Source: Candidatus Levyibacteriota bacterium
Lineage (GTDB): Bacteria > Patescibacteria > Microgenomatia > Levybacterales > UBA12049
NCBI GenBank assembly: GCA_016182425.1
Contig: JACPGP010000026.1
Span: forward strand, 1 to 22,595
DNA length: 22,595 nucleotides
Direction: 5' to 3'
Shown in pieces: positions 13,410 to 20,598 of this stretch. The first letter of the stretch is position 1. Each line of letters opens with the position of its first letter. A program made the translations under genes and the position numbers. Below the pieces are notes generated by a model, which saw nothing but the letters and a program-made list of their open reading frames with translations, was not told where the DNA came from and did not search any database.

Positions 13410-16264
13410 TGATACAAACAGTTAGAGTTCAAACAGTTGTCGGTAAAGATTTACGGGGGGAAGAGATTTCCAATGATGTCAAAACAGCTCGCGTGTATCG
13501 GTTGGAAGGGGTAAACGAAAAAGAAGCAATAATCCTGGCAGAGAAACTTTTTTCAGAACCAATCAACCAACGATATACGCTCAACGAACCAATTCTTAAA
13601 AACGCCAGCCAGGTTATTGAAATTGCCTATAAACCAGGGGTAATGAATCCTGAAATTGCCTCAATCACCAAAGCTGCAGATGACTTGAGAATACGACTAA
13701 AGGCTGCAGACTCGGCGTTTGAGTATGGATTTTTTGGAGAGATTTCAAAAAGGGAAGCAAAAGAAATTATAAAAAAACTACGACTTTTCAATCCATTAAT
13801 CGAACAGATTGTTGCCACTCCACCAAAAACTCTTCTTATCAAAGGTGCCCTTGGTAAAACAGCTACTATACCTATAAGATCCATGGGCGGAAAAGAACTT
13901 CTTACTCTATCTAAAGACAGATTGTTTTTAAATCTTGAAGAACTAAAAGAAATTCAAGCATATTTTCAAAAAGAAAAAAGAGATCCCACAGATTGCGAGC
14001 TGGAAACACTGGCTCAAACATGGAGCGAGCACTGTCTGCACAAGACATTTAAGGCAACCCTTATTGTTGATGGGAGAAAGAAACCTCCCCTGTTTTCCCG
14101 TATCAAAGAAGAGGCACTCAAACATAAAAAGCATATTGTCTCGGCATTTGTTGATAATGCAGGAGTCATGGATTTTTACGATGATTTTGCTATTAATGGC
14201 AAAGTGGAAACGCATAATAGCCCATCGGCAATCGAGCCATATGGAGGAGCAATGACAGGAGTTGGGGGAGTTTATCGTGATGTGGTAGCAACAGGAGAAA
14301 GCGCAAAACCAATTGCCTCAACTGATATTTTTTGCTTTGCTCCTGTTGATATGGATACAAAAAAAATACCTCCCGGCAGCTTGCCACCACTTTACCTTCT
14401 GAAAAACGTGGCACGAGGAGTAAAAGATTATGGAAACCGCATGGGTATCCCAACCAACAACGGCTCTGTGCATTTCCACAAAGATTTTCGGGCCAAGCCA
14501 ACGGTTATTGTTGGAGCGTACGGAATCTTACCCAAACGCAAAGCGAAAAAGGGTAGGCCAAAAACAGGCGATGTGATTATTGTTATTGGGGGTCGAACTG
14601 GCCGTGATGGCATTCATGGCGCCACATTTTCAAGCGCTGAGATGACTGAAAAAACAATCACAATCAACGCCACTGCTGTGCAAATTGGCAATGCCATTGA
14701 GGAAAAGCGGATGTTTGATGCCATTTTGGAAGCAAGAGATAAAAATCTCATTCGTGCTCTCCAAGACTGCGGAGCAGGCGGATTTTCCTCGGCAATTGGC
14801 GAGATAGGAGAAGATTTGGGCACTGCTGTACATCTTGAAAAGGCTCCACTCAAATATGCAGGTCTTGCTCCTTGGGAAATTTGGCTCTCTGAATCCCAAG
14901 AGAGAATGATTGTTGTGGTACCAAAAGAAAAACTTAACTCTTTTCTTAAAATTTGTAAAAAATATAATGTTGAATCAGCAGTGTTAGGAACATTTGATAA
15001 TGACAAAAAATTAAAAGTATTTTTCAAAGATAAACTTGCTTGTAATCTGGACATGCAATTTCTCCACCACGGCTGTCCAATAAGCGTTTTGCAAACGACA
15101 GAACCCAAACACCTCCGAGGAGCCTCTTCAGTCTCCACGCTTGTCAAGCAAGCGAGCTCCTCCGTCCGCTCCTCGGAGGTGGCCGGAGGACTCCTCCGAG
15201 GTGGACCAGAGAACGAAAACGAGTGGATAGATGTCCTGCAAAAAATTATCTCCCATGGAAATATTTGTTCAAAAGAATCAATTGTCAGACGTTACGATCA
15301 CACAGTGCAAGGAACAAATGCTCTACAACCATACAGTGGTGAACTTTTAGATGGACCCAATGATGCCGCAATAATTAGACCACTTCTACATAAACCATAT
15401 GGCATGGTTGTTTCTCATGGATTAAATCCTATACTTAACAACATTGACCCTTACTGGGGAAGTATTTGGGCAGCAACCGAGGGGATAGCTAACTATGTTG
15501 CTGTGGGTGGTAATTATAAAGACGCATCGCTTATTAACAACTACATTTGGCCATTTCCTGATGAAGAATCCTTGTGGTCCCTTGACCAATCAGTTGATGC
15601 AGTGGTTGATTTTATGAAAACATTAAAAATCCCTGTTATTTCTGGTAAAGACAGCTTGTCCTCAACATACCGAAGTGGTGGAACAGTTATTAAAATTCCA
15701 CCTGTTCTATGTATGTCGGTGTTTGGAAAAATCAAAGATGTTTCAAAAACCGTCTCTGCTGATTTTAAAAAAGCTGGATCTGTCATTTGCGTGGTAGGCG
15801 CAATGGATTTTAATGCAATGGGTGGCTCAATATACTTTGATGTGCAGCGGCTACTTGGAGAAAATATACCAAAAGTTAATCTAAAAATACTTCCTACTGT
15901 TTTAGAAACAATGCATCATGCAATACAAAATGACAGTGTATTGGCATGTCATGATATTAGTGAAGGCGGCATTTTTACAACAGTTTTTGAAATGTGTATT
16001 GGAGGGAATATTGGCGCCGACATTCAGATCGTGGAACGTCCTGACTTTTTTCTTTTTAACGAAACAGCCGGGTGTTTTGTTGTTGAAGTGAGAGATGAAA
16101 AAACCGCTCGCACACTGTTTATAAATGTTCCATATACAATTCTAGGAAAAACAAAAAAAGAAAAAATCATATCAGCCAAACAAGATAAAACAACACTTTT
16201 TGCTGCAGATGTAGATAAGCTAAAACAGGTATGGCAAAAACCAATGAGAGAAATATTTGGATGA
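13409..16264 (+). CDS. purL: Phosphoribosylformylglycinamidine synthase with PurS-like N-terminus, carrying an in-frame palindromic insertion
   Basis: PurL converts FGAR to FGAM using ATP and ammonia from PurQ. At 951 residues it is longer than the small PurL (~720-740) and shorter than the single-chain form (~1200-1300). Residues 1-135 contain two PurS-like stretches (around 5-55 and 68-130, the latter with YKPGVMNP), which may explain why no separate purS is seen. The catalytic-region signature TWSEHCLHKTFK is at 204-215, followed by VETHNSPSAIEPYGGAMTGVGG. Between the two synthetase halves, residues ~568-600 are encoded by a GC-rich palindromic block that looks inserted in frame. The second half (VRRYDHTVQG, ISGKDSLSSTY, CHDISEGG) is intact. 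Confidence 0.95.
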   Translation: MIQTVRVQTVVGKDLRGEEISNDVKTARVYRLEGVNEKEAIILAEKLFSEPINQRYTLNEPILKNASQVIEIAYKPGVMNPEIASITKAADDLRIRLKAADSAFEYGFFGEISKREAKEIIKKLRLFNPLIEQIVATPPKTLLIKGALGKTATIPIRSMGGKELLTLSKDRLFLNLEELKEIQAYFQKEKRDPTDCELETLAQTWSEHCLHKTFKATLIVDGRKKPPLFSRIKEEALKHKKHIVSAFVDNAGVMDFYDDFAINGKVETHNSPSAIEPYGGAMTGVGGVYRDVVATGESAKPIASTDIFCFAPVDMDTKKIPPGSLPPLYLLKNVARGVKDYGNRMGIPTNNGSVHFHKDFRAKPTVIVGAYGILPKRKAKKGRPKTGDVIIVIGGRTGRDGIHGATFSSAEMTEKTITINATAVQIGNAIEEKRMFDAILEARDKNLIRALQDCGAGGFSSAIGEIGEDLGTAVHLEKAPLKYAGLAPWEIWLSESQERMIVVVPKEKLNSFLKICKKYNVESAVLGTFDNDKKLKVFFKDKLACNLDMQFLHHGCPISVLQTTEPKHLRGASSVSTLVKQASSSVRSSEVAGGLLRGGPENENEWIDVLQKIISHGNICSKESIVRRYDHTVQGTNALQPYSGELLDGPNDAAIIRPLLHKPYGMVVSHGLNPILNNIDPYWGSIWAATEGIANYVAVGGNYKDASLINNYIWPFPDEESLWSLDQSVDAVVDFMKTLKIPVISGKDSLSSTYRSGGTVIKIPPVLCMSVFGKIKDVSKTVSADFKKAGSVICVVGAMDFNAMGGSIYFDVQRLLGENIPKVNLKILPTVLETMHHAIQNDSVLACHDISEGGIFTTVFEMCIGGNIGADIQIVERPDFFLFNETAGCFVVEVRDEKTARTLFINVPYTILGKTKKEKIISAKQDKTTLFAADVDKLKQVWQKPMREIFG
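15110..15207. repeat. GC-rich palindromic element inserted in frame in purL
   Basis: The block is about 66% G+C within an AT-rich gene. CACCTCCGAGGAGC (15110-15123) and its exact reverse complement (15168-15181) form a 14-bp perfect inverted repeat around a 44-nt loop. The loop holds a second hairpin: CGCTTG (15138-15143) and CAAGCG (15149-15154). After the right arm a third hairpin, CGGAGG/CCTCCG (15184-15189/15193-15198), runs into another copy of CTCCGAGGTG. The reading frame stays open, adding ~33 residues (HLRGASSVSTLV..., ending near GLLRGGP) to the linker between the two PurL halves. It resembles palindromic elements that insert into coding sequence, such as those of Rickettsia, but no sequence relation is claimed. 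Confidence 0.72.
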
Positions 16265-16276
16265 CATTCTTAAAAT

Positions 16277-16924
16277 ATGATTAAAGCAGTTATTTTTGAC
16301 ATGGATGGCACAATTGTTGATACAACAAAAACCCATGATTATCCTACCTGGAAACAGGTAATTGAAGAGCATGGCGGTTCGCTTTCTTTTGATACATTCC
16401 GAAGCATCTTAGGAAAAAAGGCAGACGAACTTTTACATGATCTTGCTCCTCATTTAACACCTAAGCAGATCCAACAAACAGCGCAAAAGAAAGACATGCT
16501 TTTTTCTAAGTCTCTTAAAGAAAAGGGTCTAAAAATTACCTCTGGATTTGGAGAACTTCTCAAAAGACTTAAAGATACAGGATATAAAGTAGCACTTGCC
16601 ACAGGCGCACGAAAATCAAAGGTAGAAATTATCTTAAAACATGTACCTTTACACAAATACTTCCCAGTTATTATTACTGCAGATGATGTAGAAAGGGGAA
16701 AACCGCACCCAGAACTTTTCTTAAAAGCAGCTAAAAAACTTGATGTAAAACCGCAAGAATGTCTAGTTATTGAAGATGCAAATAATGGTATCCAAGCTGC
16801 AAAAAACGCGGACATGAAATGTATTGCCATTACCACAACACACAAAAGAGGAGAGCTAAAAAATGCTGATAGAATTATTGACTCATTTGATGAGCTCGAT
16901 ATTGCGTATGTAAAAAAGTTATGA
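16277..16924 (+). CDS. HAD-superfamily hydrolase, phosphoglycolate-phosphatase/beta-phosphoglucomutase-like
   Basis: The 215-residue protein has motif I FDMDGTIVDT (Asp8, Asp10), a helical cap (about residues 16-85), motif II in LATGARKSK, motif III Lys in RGKPHPELFLKAA and motif IV VIEDANNGIQAAKNA. This is the subfamily I layout of sugar- and nucleotide-phosphate phosphatases. It sits between purL and purQ, whose products form one complex, and its stop overlaps the purQ start. That placement suggests a linked role, for example on a purine intermediate or nucleotide, but the substrate is not known. Confidence 0.85.
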   Translation: MIKAVIFDMDGTIVDTTKTHDYPTWKQVIEEHGGSLSFDTFRSILGKKADELLHDLAPHLTPKQIQQTAQKKDMLFSKSLKEKGLKITSGFGELLKRLKDTGYKVALATGARKSKVEIILKHVPLHKYFPVIITADDVERGKPHPELFLKAAKKLDVKPQECLVIEDANNGIQAAKNADMKCIAITTTHKRGELKNADRIIDSFDELDIAYVKKL

Positions 16925-17703
16925 TGACAAAACCAAACGTACTGGTGTTATTTGCCGATGGCACAAACACTGAGCAAGAGTCTGCTTATGCTTTCACGCT
17001 TGCTGGCGGAAAGGCAGAAATTGTTCATGTTAATCAGTTACGAAATAAAGAGAAAAAATTTAGTGATTTTCAAATTCTCGCATTACCTGGTGGCTTTGCA
17101 TATGGAGATGATATTGTCTCTGGAAAAATCTTAGCCGTTGAACTTACCTCATTTTTTTCTGAAGAAATTAAAAAATTCATTGACCGCAAAGACACGTTGG
17201 TAATTGGCATTTGTAATGGTTTCCAGGTGCTTGTTCGTACAGGACTTTTGCCATTCCGAAACATTGGCACCATGGATGCAACGTTTACGAAAAATGATTC
17301 TGGTCTTTTTGAGTGCCGATGGATAAAAATAAAACAGGAAAAAAGTACATGTGTCTTTCTTAAAGATACGCACATATCAATGGATGTTTCGGTAAATCAT
17401 GGGGAGGGGAAATTTTTTGCAAGCCCAAATATTATAAAGAAAGTTGAAGATGAAAATTTGGTGGTTTTTCGCTACGTTGATACAAATGGCAATCCTACCT
17501 CTGTCTACCCAGATAATCCCAACGGATCAACAAATGCAATTGCCGGAATTTGCGACACAACAGGAAGAATTTTGGGTATAATGCCACATCCTGAAAAATT
17601 CAACCACCCAACCAACCACCCCAACTGGAGACGCCTCCAGTTAAAAAAGGCGCATGGTCTAACAATTTTTGAAAACATGATAAACTATGTACAAAAGGCA
17701 TGA
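16921..17703 (+). CDS. purQ: Phosphoribosylformylglycinamidine synthase glutaminase subunit
   Basis: PurQ releases ammonia from glutamine and passes it to PurL. The 260-residue class I amidotransferase has LPGGFAYGDD, the nucleophile Cys98 in GICNGFQ and the His223/Glu225 pair in MPHPEKF. The length matches the ~260-270-residue PurQ that works with a stand-alone PurL. Two ATG codons in a row open the gene (16921 and 16924); the first overlaps the upstream stop. Its stop overlaps the purM ATG (ATGA). Confidence 0.95.
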   Translation: MMTKPNVLVLFADGTNTEQESAYAFTLAGGKAEIVHVNQLRNKEKKFSDFQILALPGGFAYGDDIVSGKILAVELTSFFSEEIKKFIDRKDTLVIGICNGFQVLVRTGLLPFRNIGTMDATFTKNDSGLFECRWIKIKQEKSTCVFLKDTHISMDVSVNHGEGKFFASPNIIKKVEDENLVVFRYVDTNGNPTSVYPDNPNGSTNAIAGICDTTGRILGIMPHPEKFNHPTNHPNWRRLQLKKAHGLTIFENMINYVQKA

Positions 17704-18806
17704 AAAATAATTCAATTACCTATTCCCAGGTTGGAGACAACTACGACACTAAAGACCCGATAAAAAAACTTGCCCAAACTGCTGCGGCTAAAACTGCAGT
17801 AAATCTTACAAAACATGGATTTTCCGAAGTTTCTGATAGCAGAGGTGAATCGGCTTTTGTCTGGAAACAGGGAAATATTTTTATGGCATCAGTTATTGAG
17901 GGTCTTGGCACAAAAAACCTTATTGCCGATGACACTCGAAAGATTACCGGTAAAACTTACTACGATATTATCGGCCATGACACTGTTGCAACTATTATTA
18001 ACGATCTTGTTACAGTTGGCGCAATGCCTCTTGTTGTTCATGCCTATTGGGCAATTGAAGATAATAGCTGGTTAGAGGATAAAGCGCGAATGAATGACTT
18101 AATACAAGGTTTTGAAAGTGCTTGTGACATAAGTGGTGCTACATGGGGCGGAGGAGAAACAGCCACCATGAAACAAATAGTTATCCCAAACACAGCCGAA
18201 TTTGCAGGATCAGCAATCGGTATCATTTCTTCAGAAAAGAATCTTATTACCGATAAAAAATTACAAGCAGGAGATAGAATTCTTCTTCTTCGAAGTAATG
18301 GGGTTAATGCAAACGGCATCTCCTTAGCCCGCGCAATTTCTAAAAAACTTCCCAATGGTTATAGTACGAAACTTCCAGATGGTATGCTGTATGGAGATGC
18401 GCTTTTAACAAAAACCAATATTTACGCAAAGCTTGTCCAAGATCTTCTTACAGCTAGCATTGATATTCACTACGTCTCAAATATCACAGGACATGGACTT
18501 CGTAAAGTCATGCGCGCACGGGGAGAATTTACCTATGCCATTGAAAACATTTTTGAACCTCAAGAAGTATTTAATTTTATTCAAAAACACGCTGGCCTTG
18601 ATGACAATGAAATGTACCAAACCTACAATATGGGCATGGATTATGCAATTTTCTTGCCGGAAAACGATGTCGAAAAAGCCCAAAGCATTGTGAAACAAAA
18701 TGGTTTCGAAAGTATCAACGCCGGCTATATTCAAGAAGGAGAACGCCAAGTGATTATAAAACCCAAAAACCTCACCTACAAAGGTGAAACCCTCGATTTA
18801 CGCTAA
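17700..18806 (+). CDS. purM: Phosphoribosylformylglycinamidine cyclo-ligase (AIR synthetase)
   Basis: PurM closes the imidazole ring, turning FGAM into AIR with ATP. The 368-residue protein contains VIEGLGTKNLIAD near residues 64-76, HDTVATIINDLVTVGAMPL, TWGGGETATM, LRSNGVNANGISLAR and NITGHGLRKVMR, all typical of the family. It is the last gene of the plus-strand pur run. No terminator hairpin is visible before ino1, which has its own predicted promoter starting just after the purM stop. Confidence 0.94.
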   Translation: MKNNSITYSQVGDNYDTKDPIKKLAQTAAAKTAVNLTKHGFSEVSDSRGESAFVWKQGNIFMASVIEGLGTKNLIADDTRKITGKTYYDIIGHDTVATIINDLVTVGAMPLVVHAYWAIEDNSWLEDKARMNDLIQGFESACDISGATWGGGETATMKQIVIPNTAEFAGSAIGIISSEKNLITDKKLQAGDRILLLRSNGVNANGISLARAISKKLPNGYSTKLPDGMLYGDALLTKTNIYAKLVQDLLTASIDIHYVSNITGHGLRKVMRARGEFTYAIENIFEPQEVFNFIQKHAGLDDNEMYQTYNMGMDYAIFLPENDVEKAQSIVKQNGFESINAGYIQEGERQVIIKPKNLTYKGETLDLR

Positions 18807-18812
18807 GCTTTA

Positions 18813-18821
18813 TGCTATGAT
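18813..18821 (+). promoter_or_regulatory. ino1: Predicted extended -10 promoter of ino1
   Basis: ATGCTATGAT contains an extended -10 (TGn plus TATGAT, the hexamer at 18816-18821). The -35 region is poor. Transcription would begin near 18828, about 6 nt before the ATG at 18834. Confidence 0.5.
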
Positions 18822-18833
18822 TGCTTCCATTAG

Positions 18834-19916
18834 ATGAAAAAAATAAAGATTGCTATTATTGGAATCGGAAACTGCGCCTCATCCCTAATCCAAGGCCTCA
18901 CATACTATAAAAACGTTAAAGATAAGCAAAAAATAATAGGGCTGATGCATACGGTTTTGGGTGGATATAAAATTTCCGACATCGAAGTTGTGGCCGCATT
19001 TGATGTAAACGGCACAAAAGTAGGCAAAGACTTGGCGAATGCTATTTACGCAGAGCCTAATAACACTAAAGTTTTTGCAAAGGTAGAAAAAACCGGAGTA
19101 AAAGTATACAATGCACAATTACTGGATGGCATAGGTGAATACCTTAAGGATGTTATTCATGTAAGCAAACAAACGCTTGTAGATCCAATAAAAATACTCA
19201 AAGATTCTGGTGCCGAAATTCTAGTTAGCTATTTGCCTGTAGGCAGTCAAAAAGCAACCGAATACTGGGCAAATATATGTCTGAAAGCAAAAGTAGCCAT
19301 GATTAATTGCATTCCTGTTTTTATTGCTTCAGATAAAACATGGGCAAAAAAATTTGAAGAAGCTGGGATGCCAATTATCGGCGATGACATAAAATCTCAA
19401 GTTGGTGCAACAATTTTACACCGGACACTAGTTAATCTTTTTCTTGATCGGGGAATGCCAATAGATCACACGTACCAGTTAAATATTGGAGGAAATACAG
19501 ATTTTCAAAACATGCTGGAGAGGTCTAGGCTTAAATCCAAAAAAATTTCAAAGACTCAATCTGTTACGTCTCAAATTGAACTTCAAAACGCAAAAATAGA
19601 TTCTAATGATGTACATATAGGCCCATCTGATTATATCAGATGGCTTAAAGACAACAAAGTCGCATTTATCAGAATTGAAAGCCGTCATTTTGGCGATGTG
19701 CCAACACATGTTGAAGTTCGTTTGTCGGTTGAAGATAGTCCCAATTCTGCAGGAGTGGTAATCGATGCCATCAGATGTTGCAAATTAGCTCTTGATCGCG
19801 GAATTGGAGGACCAATTATGAGCGCATCAGCCTACTTTATGAAATCTCCTCCCAAACAATTCACTGACACAGAAGCCCGTAAAAATCTTGAGGAATGGAT
19901 TCAGAAGTATTCGTAA
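18834..19916 (+). CDS. ino1: myo-Inositol-1-phosphate synthase
   Basis: The enzyme converts glucose 6-phosphate to inositol 1-phosphate with NAD. The 360-residue protein starts with the Rossmann loop IIGIGNCASSLIQG (residues 8-21), then EVVAAFDVN, ILVSYLPVGSQKATEYWA, MINCIPVFIAS, GDDIKSQVGATILHR and LNIGGNTDFQNM, all characteristic. The length fits the short actinobacterial/archaeal type rather than the ~500-residue eukaryotic one. Inositol lipids or inositol-based solutes are uncommon in bacteria outside a few groups, so its presence hints at an inositol lipid or solute. The gene ends 3 bp from the toxin gene on the opposite strand. Confidence 0.93.
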   Translation: MKKIKIAIIGIGNCASSLIQGLTYYKNVKDKQKIIGLMHTVLGGYKISDIEVVAAFDVNGTKVGKDLANAIYAEPNNTKVFAKVEKTGVKVYNAQLLDGIGEYLKDVIHVSKQTLVDPIKILKDSGAEILVSYLPVGSQKATEYWANICLKAKVAMINCIPVFIASDKTWAKKFEEAGMPIIGDDIKSQVGATILHRTLVNLFLDRGMPIDHTYQLNIGGNTDFQNMLERSRLKSKKISKTQSVTSQIELQNAKIDSNDVHIGPSDYIRWLKDNKVAFIRIESRHFGDVPTHVEVRLSVEDSPNSAGVVIDAIRCCKLALDRGIGGPIMSASAYFMKSPPKQFTDTEARKNLEEWIQKYS

Positions 19917-19919
19917 TTT

Positions 19920-20315
19920 TCACCAAATAGTTTGTACGTGTGGATAGTTAAGAATTCTTTTGTCAGCTGTAATCAAAGAAGCTCCATGCTCTCTGGTTGT
20001 AGTCACTATAAATCTGTCCGCAGGATCTCCATGAAAAGCTCCTGGTAACCCTACTGATTTCAGGGCTATCTGATTATCTACAGGCAAAAACTTTATAAAT
20101 GGCAATTTCTCTATCTCTTCTATCCAGTGATCCACGCTTCTAAGAAGTGTAATTTTTTGTTTTTTGACTAAAAGAGCAATCTCCCAAACACTAATTGAGG
20201 ATACTAAAATTGTGCTTTTTTTAGATGTATCTACTATAACCTTTTTAATTTTTTTAGGAAGTCTAGGATTGTCATCCACCCACCAAATCAGAATATGAGT
20301 ATCCAAAAGAATCAT
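19920..20315 (-). CDS. VapC-like PIN-domain toxin
   Basis: The 131-residue PIN ribonuclease has the expected acidic residues: Asp5 in MILLDTH, Glu45 in SVWEIALL, Asp97 and Asp100 in GDPADRF, and Asp118 in LITADKR. PIN toxins of this kind cut RNA (often tRNA or rRNA). I chose the ATG at 20315, which overlaps the antitoxin stop, rather than an in-frame ATG five codons earlier. All key residues are present, so it is probably active. It is tail-to-tail with ino1, 3 bp apart. Confidence 0.9.
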   Translation of the reverse strand: MILLDTHILIWWVDDNPRLPKKIKKVIVDTSKKSTILVSSISVWEIALLVKKQKITLLRSVDHWIEEIEKLPFIKFLPVDNQIALKSVGLPGAFHGDPADRFIVTTTREHGASLITADKRILNYPHVQTIW

Positions 20316-20548
20316 TTTAGGACATCCCACTCCTCATCTAGAGGCTTAATTATATCTCCATGATAAGTAACAGTTCCCTTTAAGGATTTTAATATAGCTT
20401 CTGAATCTGATTCTTTTTTATAAGGAATTACCTTAGCTACTGGTTTGCCACTATGAGTAATAACCAGTGGCTGTTTAGTCTTTTCCAGCTGGCGAAAATA
20501 CTCCAACATTTGGGCTTTAAATTGTGATTTGGAAACTATCTGTTGCAT
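20312..20548 (-). CDS. Phd/YefM-family antitoxin
   Basis: The product (78 residues from the chosen start) has the Phd/YefM layout: QQIVSKSQFKAQMLEYFRQLEKT, then PLVITHSGKPVAKVIPY, the dimerising DNA-binding part, and a C-terminal toxin-binding tail (LDEEWDVLK). Three in-frame ATGs are close together (20560, 20554, 20548). The first lies within the predicted -10 box and the second before the predicted transcription start, so 20548 is the best choice, with a leader of about 4 nt. The stop overlaps the toxin ATG (ATGA). Confidence 0.85.
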   Translation of the reverse strand: MQQIVSKSQFKAQMLEYFRQLEKTKQPLVITHSGKPVAKVIPYKKESDSEAILKSLKGTVTYHGDIIKPLDEEWDVLK

Positions 20549-20558
20549 AACCATGGTC

Positions 20559-20587
20559 ATGGTATCATGACTATATTATTTTGTCAA
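20559..20587 (-). promoter_or_regulatory. Promoter and symmetric operator region of the Phd/VapC pair
   Basis: On the minus strand TTGACA (20587-20582) and TACCAT (20564-20559) are 17 bp apart. The -10 lies within overlapping short palindromes, TCATGATACCATGA and ACCATGGT, between about 20551 and 20570. This is a plausible operator for the antitoxin. Confidence 0.6.
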
Positions 20588-20598
20588 GATGCTAAATT

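Noticed and set aside
14193..15147. Long minus-strand frames opposite purL (102, 61 and 177 codons).
   Set aside because: They are antisense shadows of a well-conserved enzyme and show no domain, start signal or promoter.
15110..15207. Assembly or sequencing artefact, or a frameshift, in purL.
   Set aside because: The frame stays open through the block and both PurL halves are intact in the same frame. Read coverage would still be worth a look.
15100..15220. Near-direct repeat AGAACCCAAAC / AGAACGAAAAC flanking the purL palindromic block, as a possible target duplication.
   Set aside because: Only 9 of 11 bases match and the copies are 110 bp apart, not a multiple of three, so a simple insertion with this duplication would break the frame.
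18807..19925. Rho-independent terminators after purM, after ino1 and elsewhere.
   Set aside because: I found no GC-rich stem followed by a T-run in the short intergenic gaps.
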